Source: G963667675 sp965197565
GTDB lineage: Bacteria > Chloroflexota > Dehalococcoidia > Lucifugimonadales > UBA3495
Direction: 5' to 3'
DNA: 64,000 nt
NCBI GenBank assembly: GCA_965197565.1
Contig: CBDANK010000003.1
Coordinates: 124,001 to 188,000 of the forward strand
Positions 1-7,558 of this stretch are shown here, piece after piece. Within the stretch, counting starts at the first letter, position 1, and each line of letters opens with the position of its first letter. Made by a program: the position numbers and the translations under genes. The notes beneath the pieces are model-generated. The model was not told the origin of the DNA and did no database searches. It worked only from the letters and a program-made list of their open reading frames with translations.

Positions 1-496
1 GAGCCAAGTCCTGGGATGGGACTTCATCCCTTTCACTATTATCCGGGAAGGACCCTATGGCATCGGCTCGGTGCAGCAGTTTGTGGAGCATGACCCCAGG
101 CAGAACTACTATTCCCTTACCGACGTCAATGCCAGCCAGCTCAAAACTATTGCTTGTTTCGACTTGGTGGCCAACAGCACGGACCGGAAACCCAATCACC
201 TGATACTGGACTCCGCTGGCAAGCTCTGGAGTATCGACCACGGACTGACTTTTCATCCGGACACGAAAATCCGGACGGTAATTTGGGACTTCAGCGGGGA
301 AAAGATACCTAGCGCCCTGCTCAAAAGACTGAAAAAACTGGCCGAAGAGCTGGAGAACCCCCAAGGCTGCGTAATGAACTTGGTGAAGGTCCTCCCTCCC
401 GAAGAAGTGGAGGCACTGCGCCGTCGAGTTCAATGGGTCTTGACCGAGGGAGTCTATCCAGGTTTGCCCGGCCGCTACCGGCGCCGGCGCAGATGA
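1..496 (+). CDS. SCO1664-like protein (PI3/PI4-kinase-like fold), 5' truncated
   Basis: The reading frame is open from base 2, so the gene begins before the window; 164 residues of the C-terminal part are visible. The sequence reads DFIPFTIIREGPYGIGSVQQ, then NRKPNH-like text (DRKPNHLIL) and IDHGLTFH. An N-H pair followed by a D-H-G motif is the catalytic/metal-binding pattern of SCO1664-type proteins, which belong to the phosphatidylinositol 3-/4-kinase-like clan in actinobacteria and Chloroflexota. Substrate is unknown; these proteins are usually annotated only by fold. The C-terminus is short and very basic (RYRRRRR). A VOC-family gene follows 65 bp downstream on the same strand. The family call is fairly safe, the function is not known. 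Confidence 0.7.
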   Translation, partial: SQVLGWDFIPFTIIREGPYGIGSVQQFVEHDPRQNYYSLTDVNASQLKTIACFDLVANSTDRKPNHLILDSAGKLWSIDHGLTFHPDTKIRTVIWDFSGEKIPSALLKRLKKLAEELENPQGCVMNLVKVLPPEEVEALRRRVQWVLTEGVYPGLPGRYRRRRR

Positions 497-561
497 CCAA
501 CTTCTAGCCGAAGAGCCGGTGTGCGGCCAGTGCCCTTGTCCAGCCTGCGGAGGAAAGCAAC

Positions 562-936
562 GTGGCGGTCCAACATATCAGTGCGGTTACCCTGGCGGTG
601 CATGACATGGCCCGTTCCTTGGATTTCTATCAAGGGAAAGTGGGCTTGGAATTGCTTTATGGCGGCGACACGGCGTCATTTTCCAGTTTCCGGGTTGGCG
701 ACGGTTACTTAAACTTGATTCTGGCTCCGGACGGCGGCTGGAGTTGGTGGGGGAGGATAATCCTCCACGTGGACGACGTTGACGCTCTATACCACCGCCT
801 AGTCGAAGAGGGGCTGGTTCCTTCCACCGTTCCCGCAGATGCCCCCTGGGGAGAACGGTACTTCCACATCAACGATCCCGATTCCCACGAGATAAGTTTC
901 GCCAAGCGGTTGGAGCGGAGGGGTGGAGGAGACTAG
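562..936 (+). CDS. VOC-family (glyoxalase/bleomycin-resistance fold) protein
   Basis: A 124-residue single-domain protein starting at GTG, placed 6-7 bases after a good GGAGGAAAG ribosome site. It starts with the typical first beta strand and helix of vicinal-oxygen-chelate proteins (HISAVTLAVHDMARSLDFYQ) and has the paired second module (ILHVDDVDALYHRLVEEG). The C-terminal part, FHINDPDSHEISFAKR, supplies the conserved D-P-D/G-H-x-[IL]-x-[FL] motif with a metal-ligand Glu in the last strand. Such proteins bind a divalent metal and act as lyases, dioxygenases or binding proteins; the substrate cannot be deduced. Its 3' end overlaps the 3' end of the convergent ychF gene by 4 bp. Confidence 0.8.
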   Translation: MAVQHISAVTLAVHDMARSLDFYQGKVGLELLYGGDTASFSSFRVGDGYLNLILAPDGGWSWWGRIILHVDDVDALYHRLVEEGLVPSTVPADAPWGERYFHINDPDSHEISFAKRLERRGGGD

Positions 937-2009
937 ACGTTTATCAGGAAGTTGATTACGTCTCCGTCCGCTACTCCATAAGTCTTTCCCTCGGACCGCA
1001 CTAGCCCCTCCTTGCGCCCTTCCGGGATTCCGCCGCACCGGACTAGGTCGTCGAAGGGGATTACCTCCGCCCGAATGAAACCCCTCTGAAAGTCGGAGTG
1101 AATGGTCCCCGCCGCTTGTACCGCCGGCATCCCGGCAGGCACGCTCCAAGCCCTGACCTCTTGGTCGCCGACGGTCAGAAAAGATACCAGGCCCGAGGCT
1201 TCGTAGCAGCCCTTTACTACTTGGGAGACCGCCGATTCGCCCAGTCCCAACTCCCGGCGGAACTCATCGGCCTCGAGGCTCGACATCGAGCCAAGATCGG
1301 CTTCAAGCTTCCCGCACAGGCTGACGCTGGCCAGGCCTGTGGTTGCCTCGCCGCTTAGCGCCAATTGGGCTAAAGATACCTCCGGCCCCGACTCGTCGGT
1401 GTTGAAAGCCACGATGACCGGCTTGCCGCTCAGCAACTGGTAATCTGTCAAGTATCCCGATTCGGAGTTGGTCAGCCGCTGCCGGCGTAAGGGCAAACCC
1501 TCCTCCAATCCCTGTTTTGCTTTCTTGACGGCGTCCATTTGGGAGACCAGCGCCGGCCTCTCGGCTTGCTTGGACTTCCTGATGCCGTCCTGGAGTCTGT
1601 CTACCGCTCGTTCCAGTACTTCAAGATCGGCCAATGCCAGGTCCCCGAGTACACTTTCCAACTCTGCCCCAGGGTCGGAGTTGCCCAAAGGGTGGGGCGC
1701 AGTTGGGTTAGTGAAAACCCCGATTACCAGCAAGAAAGCATCCGCCCCTTGCAGCACGTTTCGGTACTTTCCACCAATACCCCCAGGCTTGGCCGCGGAC
1801 TCAGAGCCGGTGGGGTCCCAGTACCTTATCTCGGCGTGAACGGTCTTTTTGCGTGCGTACATCGCCGCCAGAACATCCACCCGGGGGTCCGCGACCTTGA
1901 CCACCCCGACTTGCGCCTCGCCGCCAGAGGCGCTGGCGTGTCCTCCGATCAATGCGTTGAATACACTGGTCTTACCGCTCTGAGGCAAGCCGATGATTGC
2001 TACGTCCAT
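933..2009 (-). CDS. ychF: YchF/OLA1-family ATP-binding GTPase-like protein
   Basis: 358 residues, the usual YchF length. The P-loop is GLPQSGKTS at residues 7-15. An NTDE segment near residue 200 matches the NxxE replacement of the GTPase NKxD motif that gives YchF proteins ATP specificity. The C-terminus carries the TGS/DUF933 domain with the family signature GFIRAEVI near residue 310 and the ending DGDVINF. YchF binds ribosomes and is involved in translation or stress responses. It is the last gene of the minus-strand run membrane protein, ubiA-like, DUF362, ychF. The P-loop has Gln where most YchF proteins have Asn-Val; the fold assignment is not affected. Confidence 0.9.
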   Translation of the reverse strand: MDVAIIGLPQSGKTSVFNALIGGHASASGGEAQVGVVKVADPRVDVLAAMYARKKTVHAEIRYWDPTGSESAAKPGGIGGKYRNVLQGADAFLLVIGVFTNPTAPHPLGNSDPGAELESVLGDLALADLEVLERAVDRLQDGIRKSKQAERPALVSQMDAVKKAKQGLEEGLPLRRQRLTNSESGYLTDYQLLSGKPVIVAFNTDESGPEVSLAQLALSGEATTGLASVSLCGKLEADLGSMSSLEADEFRRELGLGESAVSQVVKGCYEASGLVSFLTVGDQEVRAWSVPAGMPAVQAAGTIHSDFQRGFIRAEVIPFDDLVRCGGIPEGRKEGLVRSEGKTYGVADGDVINFLINV

Positions 2010-2034
2010 CCGGAAATCATCCCTTGGAGCAGGT

Positions 2035-3132
2035 TCAATACGACTGGAACAGCCGCCCCCACTCGGTCTTCAGGGCGGCGTTGATGCGGCGGCGACCGTG
2101 GGTCCTCAGCCAGTAGCCGTTGTGGTACAGGTTGGATGCAAGGTAGGATAAGCCGACTAGGGGAGAGCGGAGCAGCAGCTTCTCCATGGGCTTTAACGGC
2201 CCCCAGTAAATAAGCTTCTGGCCCCGGCTGGCAAAGGTGTTTTCCACGCCGGAAAAGCGCCAGTCCACTTGTTCGATGTCTTCTCCCAACACTTCGATTT
2301 GGGATACGTCGCCGCAGCCCAACCCGCGTTGATGGGCCAAGCGGATGAACTTTATGTTCATGGGGTCGAAACCCATCATTTTAGCCGCCACCGCGTCGAT
2401 CGCCACTTGGTCGGCGGAAGCCAGGATACGGTCCTTGATGTGCCAGCGCATCGCCCGGGGGCCGGGGCCGTCGCCGGCAAAGGTCCCGTCCATGACCGCG
2501 AAGACTCCTTGGTGGATCTCCTGCTGGATAGCCAAGAGGTCCACCAGGGTTTCGTGAATCACCGAGTGCGTCCAGTGGCGCTTGCGGTGCAGTAGGCCCC
2601 CAAAAGCGTTTTTCATTGCCCCGGTCATGGTAGTGAAAACATGGGTCTTCATGGTGGGGAGGTGCACGATGTTGGTCCCGGCAAAGGATTCCGGGATCTG
2701 AATGCCCTCGGGGAAAATGTCATTAAGCACCAGCATCTCGGCCTTGGGCTTGTACTCCACCCACCGATTGGGCGGACTGTCCAGGTGCACGACAGGCAAT
2801 CCGTAGCGGTCTTGGACCGCTTTGTGCTTGTTGTTTGCTTCTCCTTCGTAGGAATCAACCACCACGGTGCCGTTATGGGCTCCGATCAGGTCCCGATACC
2901 CCAGGTTCCTCAGCCCCTTGATCACGCCCTCAAGCTGCCAGGGAGTGGTGGAGCAGCCCGGGTACCAGTGTTGCCATGAAATGTTGATCTTCAGCAGGGT
3001 GGCGGCCTCTGGGGCCAAGTGTTGGCTGACACCGGCCATCACCATCGCTCTTTGAATGTCATCCAACACCGTCTCCGGCCGGGTGGACACGACAGCCACC
3101 ACAGCCCGTTGGCCCGGTTGTCGAGTTTCCAT
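2035..3132 (-). CDS. DUF362 domain-containing protein
   Basis: 365 residues. The conserved DUF362 features are visible: an early KIN(I/S)W segment (LLKINISWQHWYPG), the mid-protein LPTMKTHVFTTMTGAMKNAFG block and a later FAVMDGTFAGDGPGPRA segment followed by DQVAIDAVAAKMMGFDP. Many DUF362 proteins have a C-terminal ferredoxin domain; this one does not show a CxxCxxC cluster. The biochemical role of the family is unknown. The gene starts 2 bp after the stop of the UbiA-like gene, so the two are almost certainly co-transcribed. A membrane-lipid related job is possible from that context, but this is inference. Confidence 0.8.
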   Translation of the reverse strand: METRQPGQRAVVAVVSTRPETVLDDIQRAMVMAGVSQHLAPEAATLLKINISWQHWYPGCSTTPWQLEGVIKGLRNLGYRDLIGAHNGTVVVDSYEGEANNKHKAVQDRYGLPVVHLDSPPNRWVEYKPKAEMLVLNDIFPEGIQIPESFAGTNIVHLPTMKTHVFTTMTGAMKNAFGGLLHRKRHWTHSVIHETLVDLLAIQQEIHQGVFAVMDGTFAGDGPGPRAMRWHIKDRILASADQVAIDAVAAKMMGFDPMNIKFIRLAHQRGLGCGDVSQIEVLGEDIEQVDWRFSGVENTFASRGQKLIYWGPLKPMEKLLLRSPLVGLSYLASNLYHNGYWLRTHGRRRINAALKTEWGRLFQSY

Positions 3133-3134
3133 GC

Positions 3135-4082
3135 TCAGTCGTTCAACACCAGCACTGAAACCACCACCGCCACCCAGCCGATTATGCAGAGAACCAAGGG
3201 CAGGTCCCTCACAATCAGTTGCTCCGGCGACTCGGCTTCCTCTCTGGTGTTTAACAAATAAAGATACCGGAACAAGCCAAAGGTCACGAGAGGTATGGTC
3301 AAAAGCATCGTATTGTTTTGAGGCAGATTATCGGCCTCCACTGTATAGAGAGTATAACTCAACCAAGCTGCCGTGGCCGACATAGCCAGCAATTGTCCGA
3401 TGAAGGGTCCGGCGTATCTACTCAGTACCGAGCGTTGGTCAACCGCCGAATCACCGGCCAAGCGTACCTCGGCGTAGCGCCGGCCCAATACAATAAACAA
3501 GGCGGCCGCGGCCGTGGTGGCGTAGAGCCACGGCGATGGAGTCACATCTATGGCGATGGCGCCGGCAGCGGCGCGGATGACGTAGCCGGCAGCCACGATG
3601 AACACATCGACCAGCACCACCCGTTTCACTCCCAAGGAGTAAGAAACGTTGATGCCAAGATAGAGCAGGCTGACGGCCCCCAAGACGGGTTCCACCAGAA
3701 AAGCGGCTGTCAGGCCGGCAGTGACAAGGGTCAACATGGCGGCCACCGCCGCCGGCGCTCCCACCTTGCCCGACGCGATGGGCCGGCGTTTTTTGGACGG
3801 GTGCTGTTGGTCCACTTCCCGGTCAGCCAGGTCGTTGAAGAGATATACGGCGCCCGATAGAGCGCAGTAAGCAGCAAACACCACCAACAAACGGCCGATC
3901 AAACCGGGGACCGGGTCCAGATCGTCCAACGACCAGGCTTGCCGGATAGAGAACATGAAAGGGAGGAACACCAGGCCGTTTTTGATCCATTGCTGCGGCC
4001 TCAACGCCCTCAGCAATGGGCCTGGACGGGCGGCGGCTACGCTTTGTCCTACCGACCGGTAAATCTTGTCAGCAGTCCCCAT
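3135..4082 (-). CDS. UbiA-family prenyltransferase, decaprenyl-phosphate phosphoribosyltransferase-like
   Basis: 315 residues with about eight or nine hydrophobic segments. The first UbiA aspartate motif is clear: NDxxDxxxD at residues 83-91 (NDLADREVDQQHP), followed by KKRRPIASG. The N-terminal RALRPQQWIKNGLVFLP segment is typical of the DPPR synthase subgroup (Rv3806c-like), which transfers phosphoribose to polyprenyl phosphate. The start is set at the ATG at 4082, which has a GACAGAGGCGA ribosome site; an upstream extension to 4163 is possible but has a low-complexity Arg/Pro start. It lies 121 bp after the small membrane protein gene and 2 bp before DUF362. Substrate within the UbiA family is an inference from similarity. 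Confidence 0.8.
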   Translation of the reverse strand: MGTADKIYRSVGQSVAAARPGPLLRALRPQQWIKNGLVFLPFMFSIRQAWSLDDLDPVPGLIGRLLVVFAAYCALSGAVYLFNDLADREVDQQHPSKKRRPIASGKVGAPAAVAAMLTLVTAGLTAAFLVEPVLGAVSLLYLGINVSYSLGVKRVVLVDVFIVAAGYVIRAAAGAIAIDVTPSPWLYATTAAAALFIVLGRRYAEVRLAGDSAVDQRSVLSRYAGPFIGQLLAMSATAAWLSYTLYTVEADNLPQNNTMLLTIPLVTFGLFRYLYLLNTREEAESPEQLIVRDLPLVLCIIGWVAVVVSVLVLND

Positions 4083-4203
4083 GCGATTCGCCTCTGTCGG
4101 AACTATGCAACCATACTGCCCTCCGCGCCCGCCAAGCGGCCGGGCAAAGCGCCGGGGGCGCAACCTGCCCGGCGGCCTTGAGCGAACGGCTCAACCGGCC
4201 GGC

Positions 4204-4554
4204 CTATCCGGCCTCGGCCCGCAACTGGCGGTACATAGCTCCCAGGGCCGCCATGCTGGCTGCATATAGAGAAAAAACCACTACCGCCAGCCAGAGAAGC
4301 CAGGTAAACCGCTGGCTCAAATCCATAGTGACTGTAAGTCCGATCGCCACCAACACCAAGACCAGCAATACCAGGAGTCCCAAAAGGCTGCCGAAGACTA
4401 CGGACCTTACGGCGTAAGACCCGCCGCTGTGGGCCGACGTTATGCCGTAGTAGCCGCCGATAAACGGTCCAAATGGAATCCCCACAAGGTCCACGATTGG
4501 AATCAACGCCAGAAGAACCATGATTCCCATCGCGAGACCCACGCCTTTGATCAT
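4204..4554 (-). CDS. small membrane protein of unknown function
   Basis: 116 residues with three strongly hydrophobic stretches: residues 2-35 (probably one re-entrant or two short helices), 45-70, and 80-105. The region between the first two is glycine-rich (GPFIGGYYGITSAHSGGSY), which suggests a soluble loop or tight turn. The ATG at 4554 is chosen because it has a CGGAGGACAA ribosome site 5 bases upstream; the longer frame reaching 4662 would start inside the putative -10 box. No family was recognised. It is the first gene of the operon with the UbiA-like, DUF362 and ychF genes. Confidence 0.6.
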   Translation of the reverse strand: MIKGVGLAMGIMVLLALIPIVDLVGIPFGPFIGGYYGITSAHSGGSYAVRSVVFGSLLGLLVLLVLVLVAIGLTVTMDLSQRFTWLLWLAVVVFSLYAASMAALGAMYRQLRAEAG

Positions 4555-4661
4555 TTGTCCTCCGGCGGAACTCACAACACCGTGCTCAAGTCCCGGCAGG
4601 CCGGCCCGAGGCCAAGGGGCTGCCGGGGCATCCATGATGAGCCAAGACCGCCGCCTTTTCA

Positions 4662-4667
4662 ATTATA
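4662..4667 (-). promoter_or_regulatory. -10 element of the membrane protein/ubiA/DUF362/ychF operon
   Basis: The minus strand reads a perfect TATAAT here, about 108 bases upstream of the ATG at 4554. No convincing -35 hexamer was found at 16-18 bases, so only the -10 is reported. Confidence 0.4.
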
Positions 4668-4785
4668 GACAGACCGTCCAAGCGATGCCTTGGAGCGTCC
4701 AGCATGGCCAGAGCAATCGCATCTAAAACCAACCCGACAGAAAGGCCTTGCGCCAGGCTCCCAACCAGGTCATTTCCACACGTCC

Positions 4786-5000
4786 CATCATGTCATTCCG
4801 AAACGCAGTGAGGAATCCAAAGCGGTTCTTCACAGTCATCATACTATTCCAGCGACAGGTCACTCCATCGTGGAAGGTCGTTGGTGACTCGGGCTTTGCC
4901 TGCCTGTGAAGACATGCCTACCTGCGCCCAACGGGCAGGCAGGCGGAGGTAGGCTTTAGATTCTTCGCTTCGGTCAGAATCACTTCAAAGAGGAGGCTTA
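4786..5000. repeat. dispersed inverted-repeat sequence (GTCATTCCG...GAATC type)
   Basis: The segment begins with a GTCATTCCGA...GTGAGGAATC block and ends with TTTAGATTCTTCGCTTCGGTCAGAAT, the same kinds of blocks as in other intergenic repeats in the window. The middle holds an inverted repeat around CCTGCCTG/CAGGCAGG at about 4899-4944. Edges are approximate. The rest of the gap 4668-5186 contains only the direct repeat CCCTCAATGTCT at 5031 and 5173 and no coding signal that I can support. Confidence 0.5.
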
Positions 5001-5186
5001 GCGATATACGTTATCCGTAAGATGCGATTGCCCTCAATGTCTTCACAGGGTTTTTCAGTTGTTCGTCTGAACTGTGATTTCTCTGATTCCGGGACTTACA
5101 GGATTGGAAATCCTACGAATCCCTTAATCTGATGAATCCCGGTTCAGACACTTGCGCCAACAACTGAAAGGCCCTCAATGTCTGCG

Positions 5187-5414
5187 GAGACCTTTGCATA
5201 CCCCCACCCCTGTCATTCCGAACGCAGCGAAGCCCTTCGGCTGCGCTCAGGATAAACTCCGTGAGGAATCTCAAACCTATGTCAGCAAGCACTGGGTCGG
5301 TAGCCGGACCGACGCGGCGACTCCGGCCCAACGTCTTAGATTCCTCCCTCCGGTCGGAATGACAGGGGTGGCGGTCGGAATGACAAGTTGAGCGACCAGT
5401 TATGCAAGGGTCTC
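5187..5414. repeat. repeat family A, copy 1 (228 bp, inverted ends GAGACCTTTGCATA)
   Basis: The left end GAGACCTTTGCATA and the right end TATGCAAGGGTCTC are inverted copies with one mismatch. Inside are two opposed modules: GTCATTCCGAACGCAGCGAAG...GAGGAATCTCAAACC and TTAGATTCCTCCCTCCGGTCGGAATGAC. Very similar copies are at 8641-8824 (opposite orientation), 23880-24087 and 43247-43552. Apparent open frames inside are repeat translations, not genes. Confidence 0.75.
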
Positions 5415-5421
5415 GTCTGCG

Positions 5422-5459
5422 GACAAAGTTGGACAATTTGTCTGCGCCGATGCTATAAT
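5422..5459 (+). promoter_or_regulatory. promoter and possible operator of the Rrf2-type regulator
   Basis: An extended -10, TGC-TATAAT, lies at 5451-5459, with a TTGGAC -35 candidate at 5429-5434 (19-base spacer) or GGACAA at 5431 (17). An inverted repeat GACAAA-N9-TTTGTC spans 5422-5442 across the -35 region, a plausible autoregulatory site. The ATG at 5492 is about 33 bases downstream. Confidence 0.55.
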
Positions 5460-5491
5460 TCCAAAGCTGGACCGTCTGGGAGAAAGGCGCT

Positions 5492-5926
5492 ATGAGAATA
5501 CCAATGAAAGTGGACTATGGAGTAAGAGCCCTGGTAGAATTGGCGCTTCATCATGGCAACGGCCCGGTCCAGACTGCGGAGATCGCTTATAAACAAGCGA
5601 TACCCGAGGCTTATCTGGACCAACTAATGACTACTCTGCACAAGTGCGGTTTTGTCATAAGCCGGCGCGGACCCCAAGGCGGCCATCGACTGGCTATGGA
5701 ACCCCAGGATATTAATCTACACATGGTCATGTCCACACTGGACGGCAGCATTTCACCCCTTGACTGTCTTACTCATCCCAATGATTGCACTTTTTCCGAG
5801 TCTTGCGCCCAGCAAGAAGTTTGGAAGTCGGTGGAAGACGCCGTCCAAGAAGTGCTCTGCAATATCAGCCTCTCCGACTTAGCCCGGCGGCAGCGCGACC
5901 TAGCCGGCCAAGTAGCCTTACGATAA
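5492..5926 (+). CDS. Rrf2-family transcriptional regulator with three clustered cysteines
   Basis: 144 residues. The N-terminal winged helix is standard Rrf2 (MKVDYGVRALVELALHHG, then PEAYLDQLMTTLHKCGFVISRRGPQGGHRLA). A cysteine cluster at about residues 91-105 (DCLTHPNDCTFSESC) has the C-x6-C-x5-C spacing with which IscR and NsrR-type regulators bind an Fe-S cluster. The start ATG follows GGGAGAAAGG. The product probably senses redox, iron-sulfur or cysteine status. The nearest downstream genes, the MoeB-like and CysM-like pair, are possible targets, but 609 bp with a mobile repeat separate them, so this link is inference. Confidence 0.85.
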   Translation: MRIPMKVDYGVRALVELALHHGNGPVQTAEIAYKQAIPEAYLDQLMTTLHKCGFVISRRGPQGGHRLAMEPQDINLHMVMSTLDGSISPLDCLTHPNDCTFSESCAQQEVWKSVEDAVQEVLCNISLSDLARRQRDLAGQVALR

Positions 5927-6011
5927 AAGCCTCCATTGCCGGCCCCAGGGTCCGTCTTGCGCTAGGTCCTTAAGACGAAGGTCCGTTCTACAGTCTTGGC
6001 CGCAGCGAGTT

Positions 6012-6249
6012 CAGGGTCTTCAGTTTTCATATTGGAGTGGTGTAGTAACCCCCGGTAACGTCATTCTGAGGAGCCCTTCGACTTCGCTCAGGATAAACTC
6101 TGCGACGAAGAATCTAAAAGTCTTGATCGGAGAATCGGCCTTGACTTGCAAGAGCGATTTTAGACCCTTCACGGAGTTTATCTTGAGCCTAGTCGAAAGG
6201 TTCAGAGCCTGCCCCGGCGTAGGCCGGGGGTGACAATTAAAAGACCCTG
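6012..6249. mobile_element. MITE-like element family B, copy 1, with 10-bp target duplication
   Basis: The 238-bp element starts with CAGGGTCTT and ends with AAGACCCTG, perfect inverted ends. It is flanked by the direct repeat GCAGCGAGTT at 6002-6011 and 6250-6259. No transposase frame is present, so it would need to be mobilised in trans. Its inner sequence GATCGGAGAATCGGCCTTGA recurs in the copy at 30536 and, in reverse, at 49526. Confidence 0.85.
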
Positions 6250-6390
6250 GCAGCGAGTTTGAGTCGCTTGACAAGCCCCTTTACCGGATATAGACTCAGT
6301 TATTGATGCGTCTAACCGAAACCCGCTATAGCCGTGTCTGCGCCTGTCACCCCACGTAGGTGATTGGCATGAAAAACAAGCTAACTTAAG

Positions 6391-6441
6391 GCCTGCGCCC
6401 GTCGCCGTCGGTGGCCCCTGACTGGGAGCGCGGGCTTTTTT
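6391..6441 (+). terminator. hairpin plus T-run in the moeB-like leader (possible attenuator)
   Basis: GCCTGCGC at 6391-6398 pairs with GCGCGGGC at 6428-6435 (one G-U pair), followed directly by six T at 6436-6441. It lies 95 bases upstream of the ATG at 6536 and no gene ends just before it, so it more likely stops leader transcription than terminates an upstream gene. A smaller perfect hairpin (TCACC-N7-GGTGA) lies upstream at about 6347-6363. Confidence 0.55.
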
Positions 6442-6535
6442 GTAGACCATATGGGGCGAGGTTTCCACTCGCCGGGGATTGCACCCAAGCTAAGGACCCA
6501 ATGCGGTAAGGGACGATTAAGGAGGGATTGATAGC

Positions 6536-7378
6536 ATGTCACAACAGCCGGTTGCTTTGACAACCGATCAAGTAAAGCGCTACAGCCGCCACATCATAAT
6601 GGGCGACGTTGGGAGCAAGGGTCAGCGAAAGCTAATGCAGTCCAAGGCCCTCATCGTCGGCGCCGGCGGCCTGGGTTCCCCTTCGGCCGTCTATCTGGCT
6701 TTGGCCGGGGTTGGCACCATAGGGATCGTTGACTTCGACGTGGTGGACCTGTCCAACCTGCAACGCCAGATCCTCCACCACACTGCGGATGTTGGCAGAC
6801 CCAAACTCGAGTCGGCCAAGGATAATATCCGGGCGTATAACCCCGATGTCAATGTTGTGCTGCATGAAGTCAGGCTGGAGTCCGACAACGCTATGGACAT
6901 CATCGGCCAATACGACCTAGTGGTTAACGGCGCGGACAATTTCGCTACTCGCTACTTGGTCAATGATGCGTGCTACTTGTTGGGTAAACCCTTGGTGGAC
7001 GGCAGTATCCTGATATTCGACGGCCAAACAACGGTATTCCTGCCCGGCCAAGGCTGCTATCGATGTCTCTTTCCTTCTCCACCGCCTCCGGGCATGGTGC
7101 CCAATTGCGCCGAGGCGGGAGTTTTGGGAGCACTAACCGGCTTGGTGGGCAGCATCCAAGCAACCGAAGCCTTGAAGCTGTTCCTGGGTATTGGAGAGTC
7201 CTTGAGTTCCCGGTTGATTCTGATAGACGCTCTGAGTATGAGCTTCCGAGAGGTGAGGTTGAAGAGGAATCCGGCCTGCCCCTTGTGCGGCGACAACCCA
7301 ACTGTAACTGAGTTGATCGACTACGAGGTTTTTTGCGGTCTGACGCCTCCGCAAGAGGTTGCGGTCGCTTCCGATTAG
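6536..7378 (+). CDS. moeB: MoeB/ThiF/HesA-family E1-like adenylyltransferase
   Basis: 280 residues. The protein activates the C-terminal glycine of a sulfur-carrier protein (MoaD, ThiS or CysO type) by adenylation. Visible features are RYSRHIIMGDVGSKGQ at the start, the ATP-binding GAGGLGSPSAVYLALAGVG loop (about residues 42-60), the D-x-D-V-V-D-x-S-N-L-Q-R-Q block, and a zinc site made of YRCLF at about residue 180 and CPLCG at about 250. It has no C-terminal rhodanese domain, unlike MoeZ. The start follows AAGGAGGGATTGATAGC. A CysM-like gene is the next gene on the same strand, so a CysO-type role is as likely as molybdopterin synthesis. The symbol marks the family, not the proven substrate. 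Confidence 0.85.
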   Translation: MSQQPVALTTDQVKRYSRHIIMGDVGSKGQRKLMQSKALIVGAGGLGSPSAVYLALAGVGTIGIVDFDVVDLSNLQRQILHHTADVGRPKLESAKDNIRAYNPDVNVVLHEVRLESDNAMDIIGQYDLVVNGADNFATRYLVNDACYLLGKPLVDGSILIFDGQTTVFLPGQGCYRCLFPSPPPPGMVPNCAEAGVLGALTGLVGSIQATEALKLFLGIGESLSSRLILIDALSMSFREVRLKRNPACPLCGDNPTVTELIDYEVFCGLTPPQEVAVASD

Positions 7379-7442
7379 TTGGCCGGCGCCGCGCCTAAAT
7401 GGTCTTCAGAGGGACTCAAACGCCATGTCTCGGTACTAACAT

Positions 7443-7469
7443 CCGGGACCTCCTCTGGGGAAGTCCCGG
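7443..7469 (+). other. intercistronic hairpin between moeB-like and cysM-like genes
   Basis: CCGGGAC at 7443-7449 pairs perfectly with GTCCCGG at 7463-7469; a second short stem GCGGC/GCCGC follows at about 7484-7499. There is no T-run, so it is not a canonical terminator. It could be an RNA-processing or stability element in the 180-bp gap. Confidence 0.4.
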
Positions 7470-7558
7470 TTTGGCTGGAGGCCGCGGCAAAGGGCCGCTG
7501 AGGATTGTGGTTAAGCGGTTAATTAGAGAGATGAAGGACTAAGGGAAAGTAGGACATC

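Noticed and set aside
1098..2084. Long plus-strand open frames opposite ychF, and similar frames opposite lhr, recJ and other genes
   Set aside because: They are antisense shadows in GC-rich coding DNA without family similarity or ribosome sites.
5113..5436. Open frames translating to SDRREES-like peptides in intergenic repeats (also near 8703, 23840, 43357)
   Set aside because: They are translations of family A repeats in either orientation, have no ribosome sites, and vary with the repeat.
7379..7558. T-box leader before the CysM-like gene
   Set aside because: Two hairpins are present but no T-box sequence (TGGnACCGCG type) and no terminator T-run.
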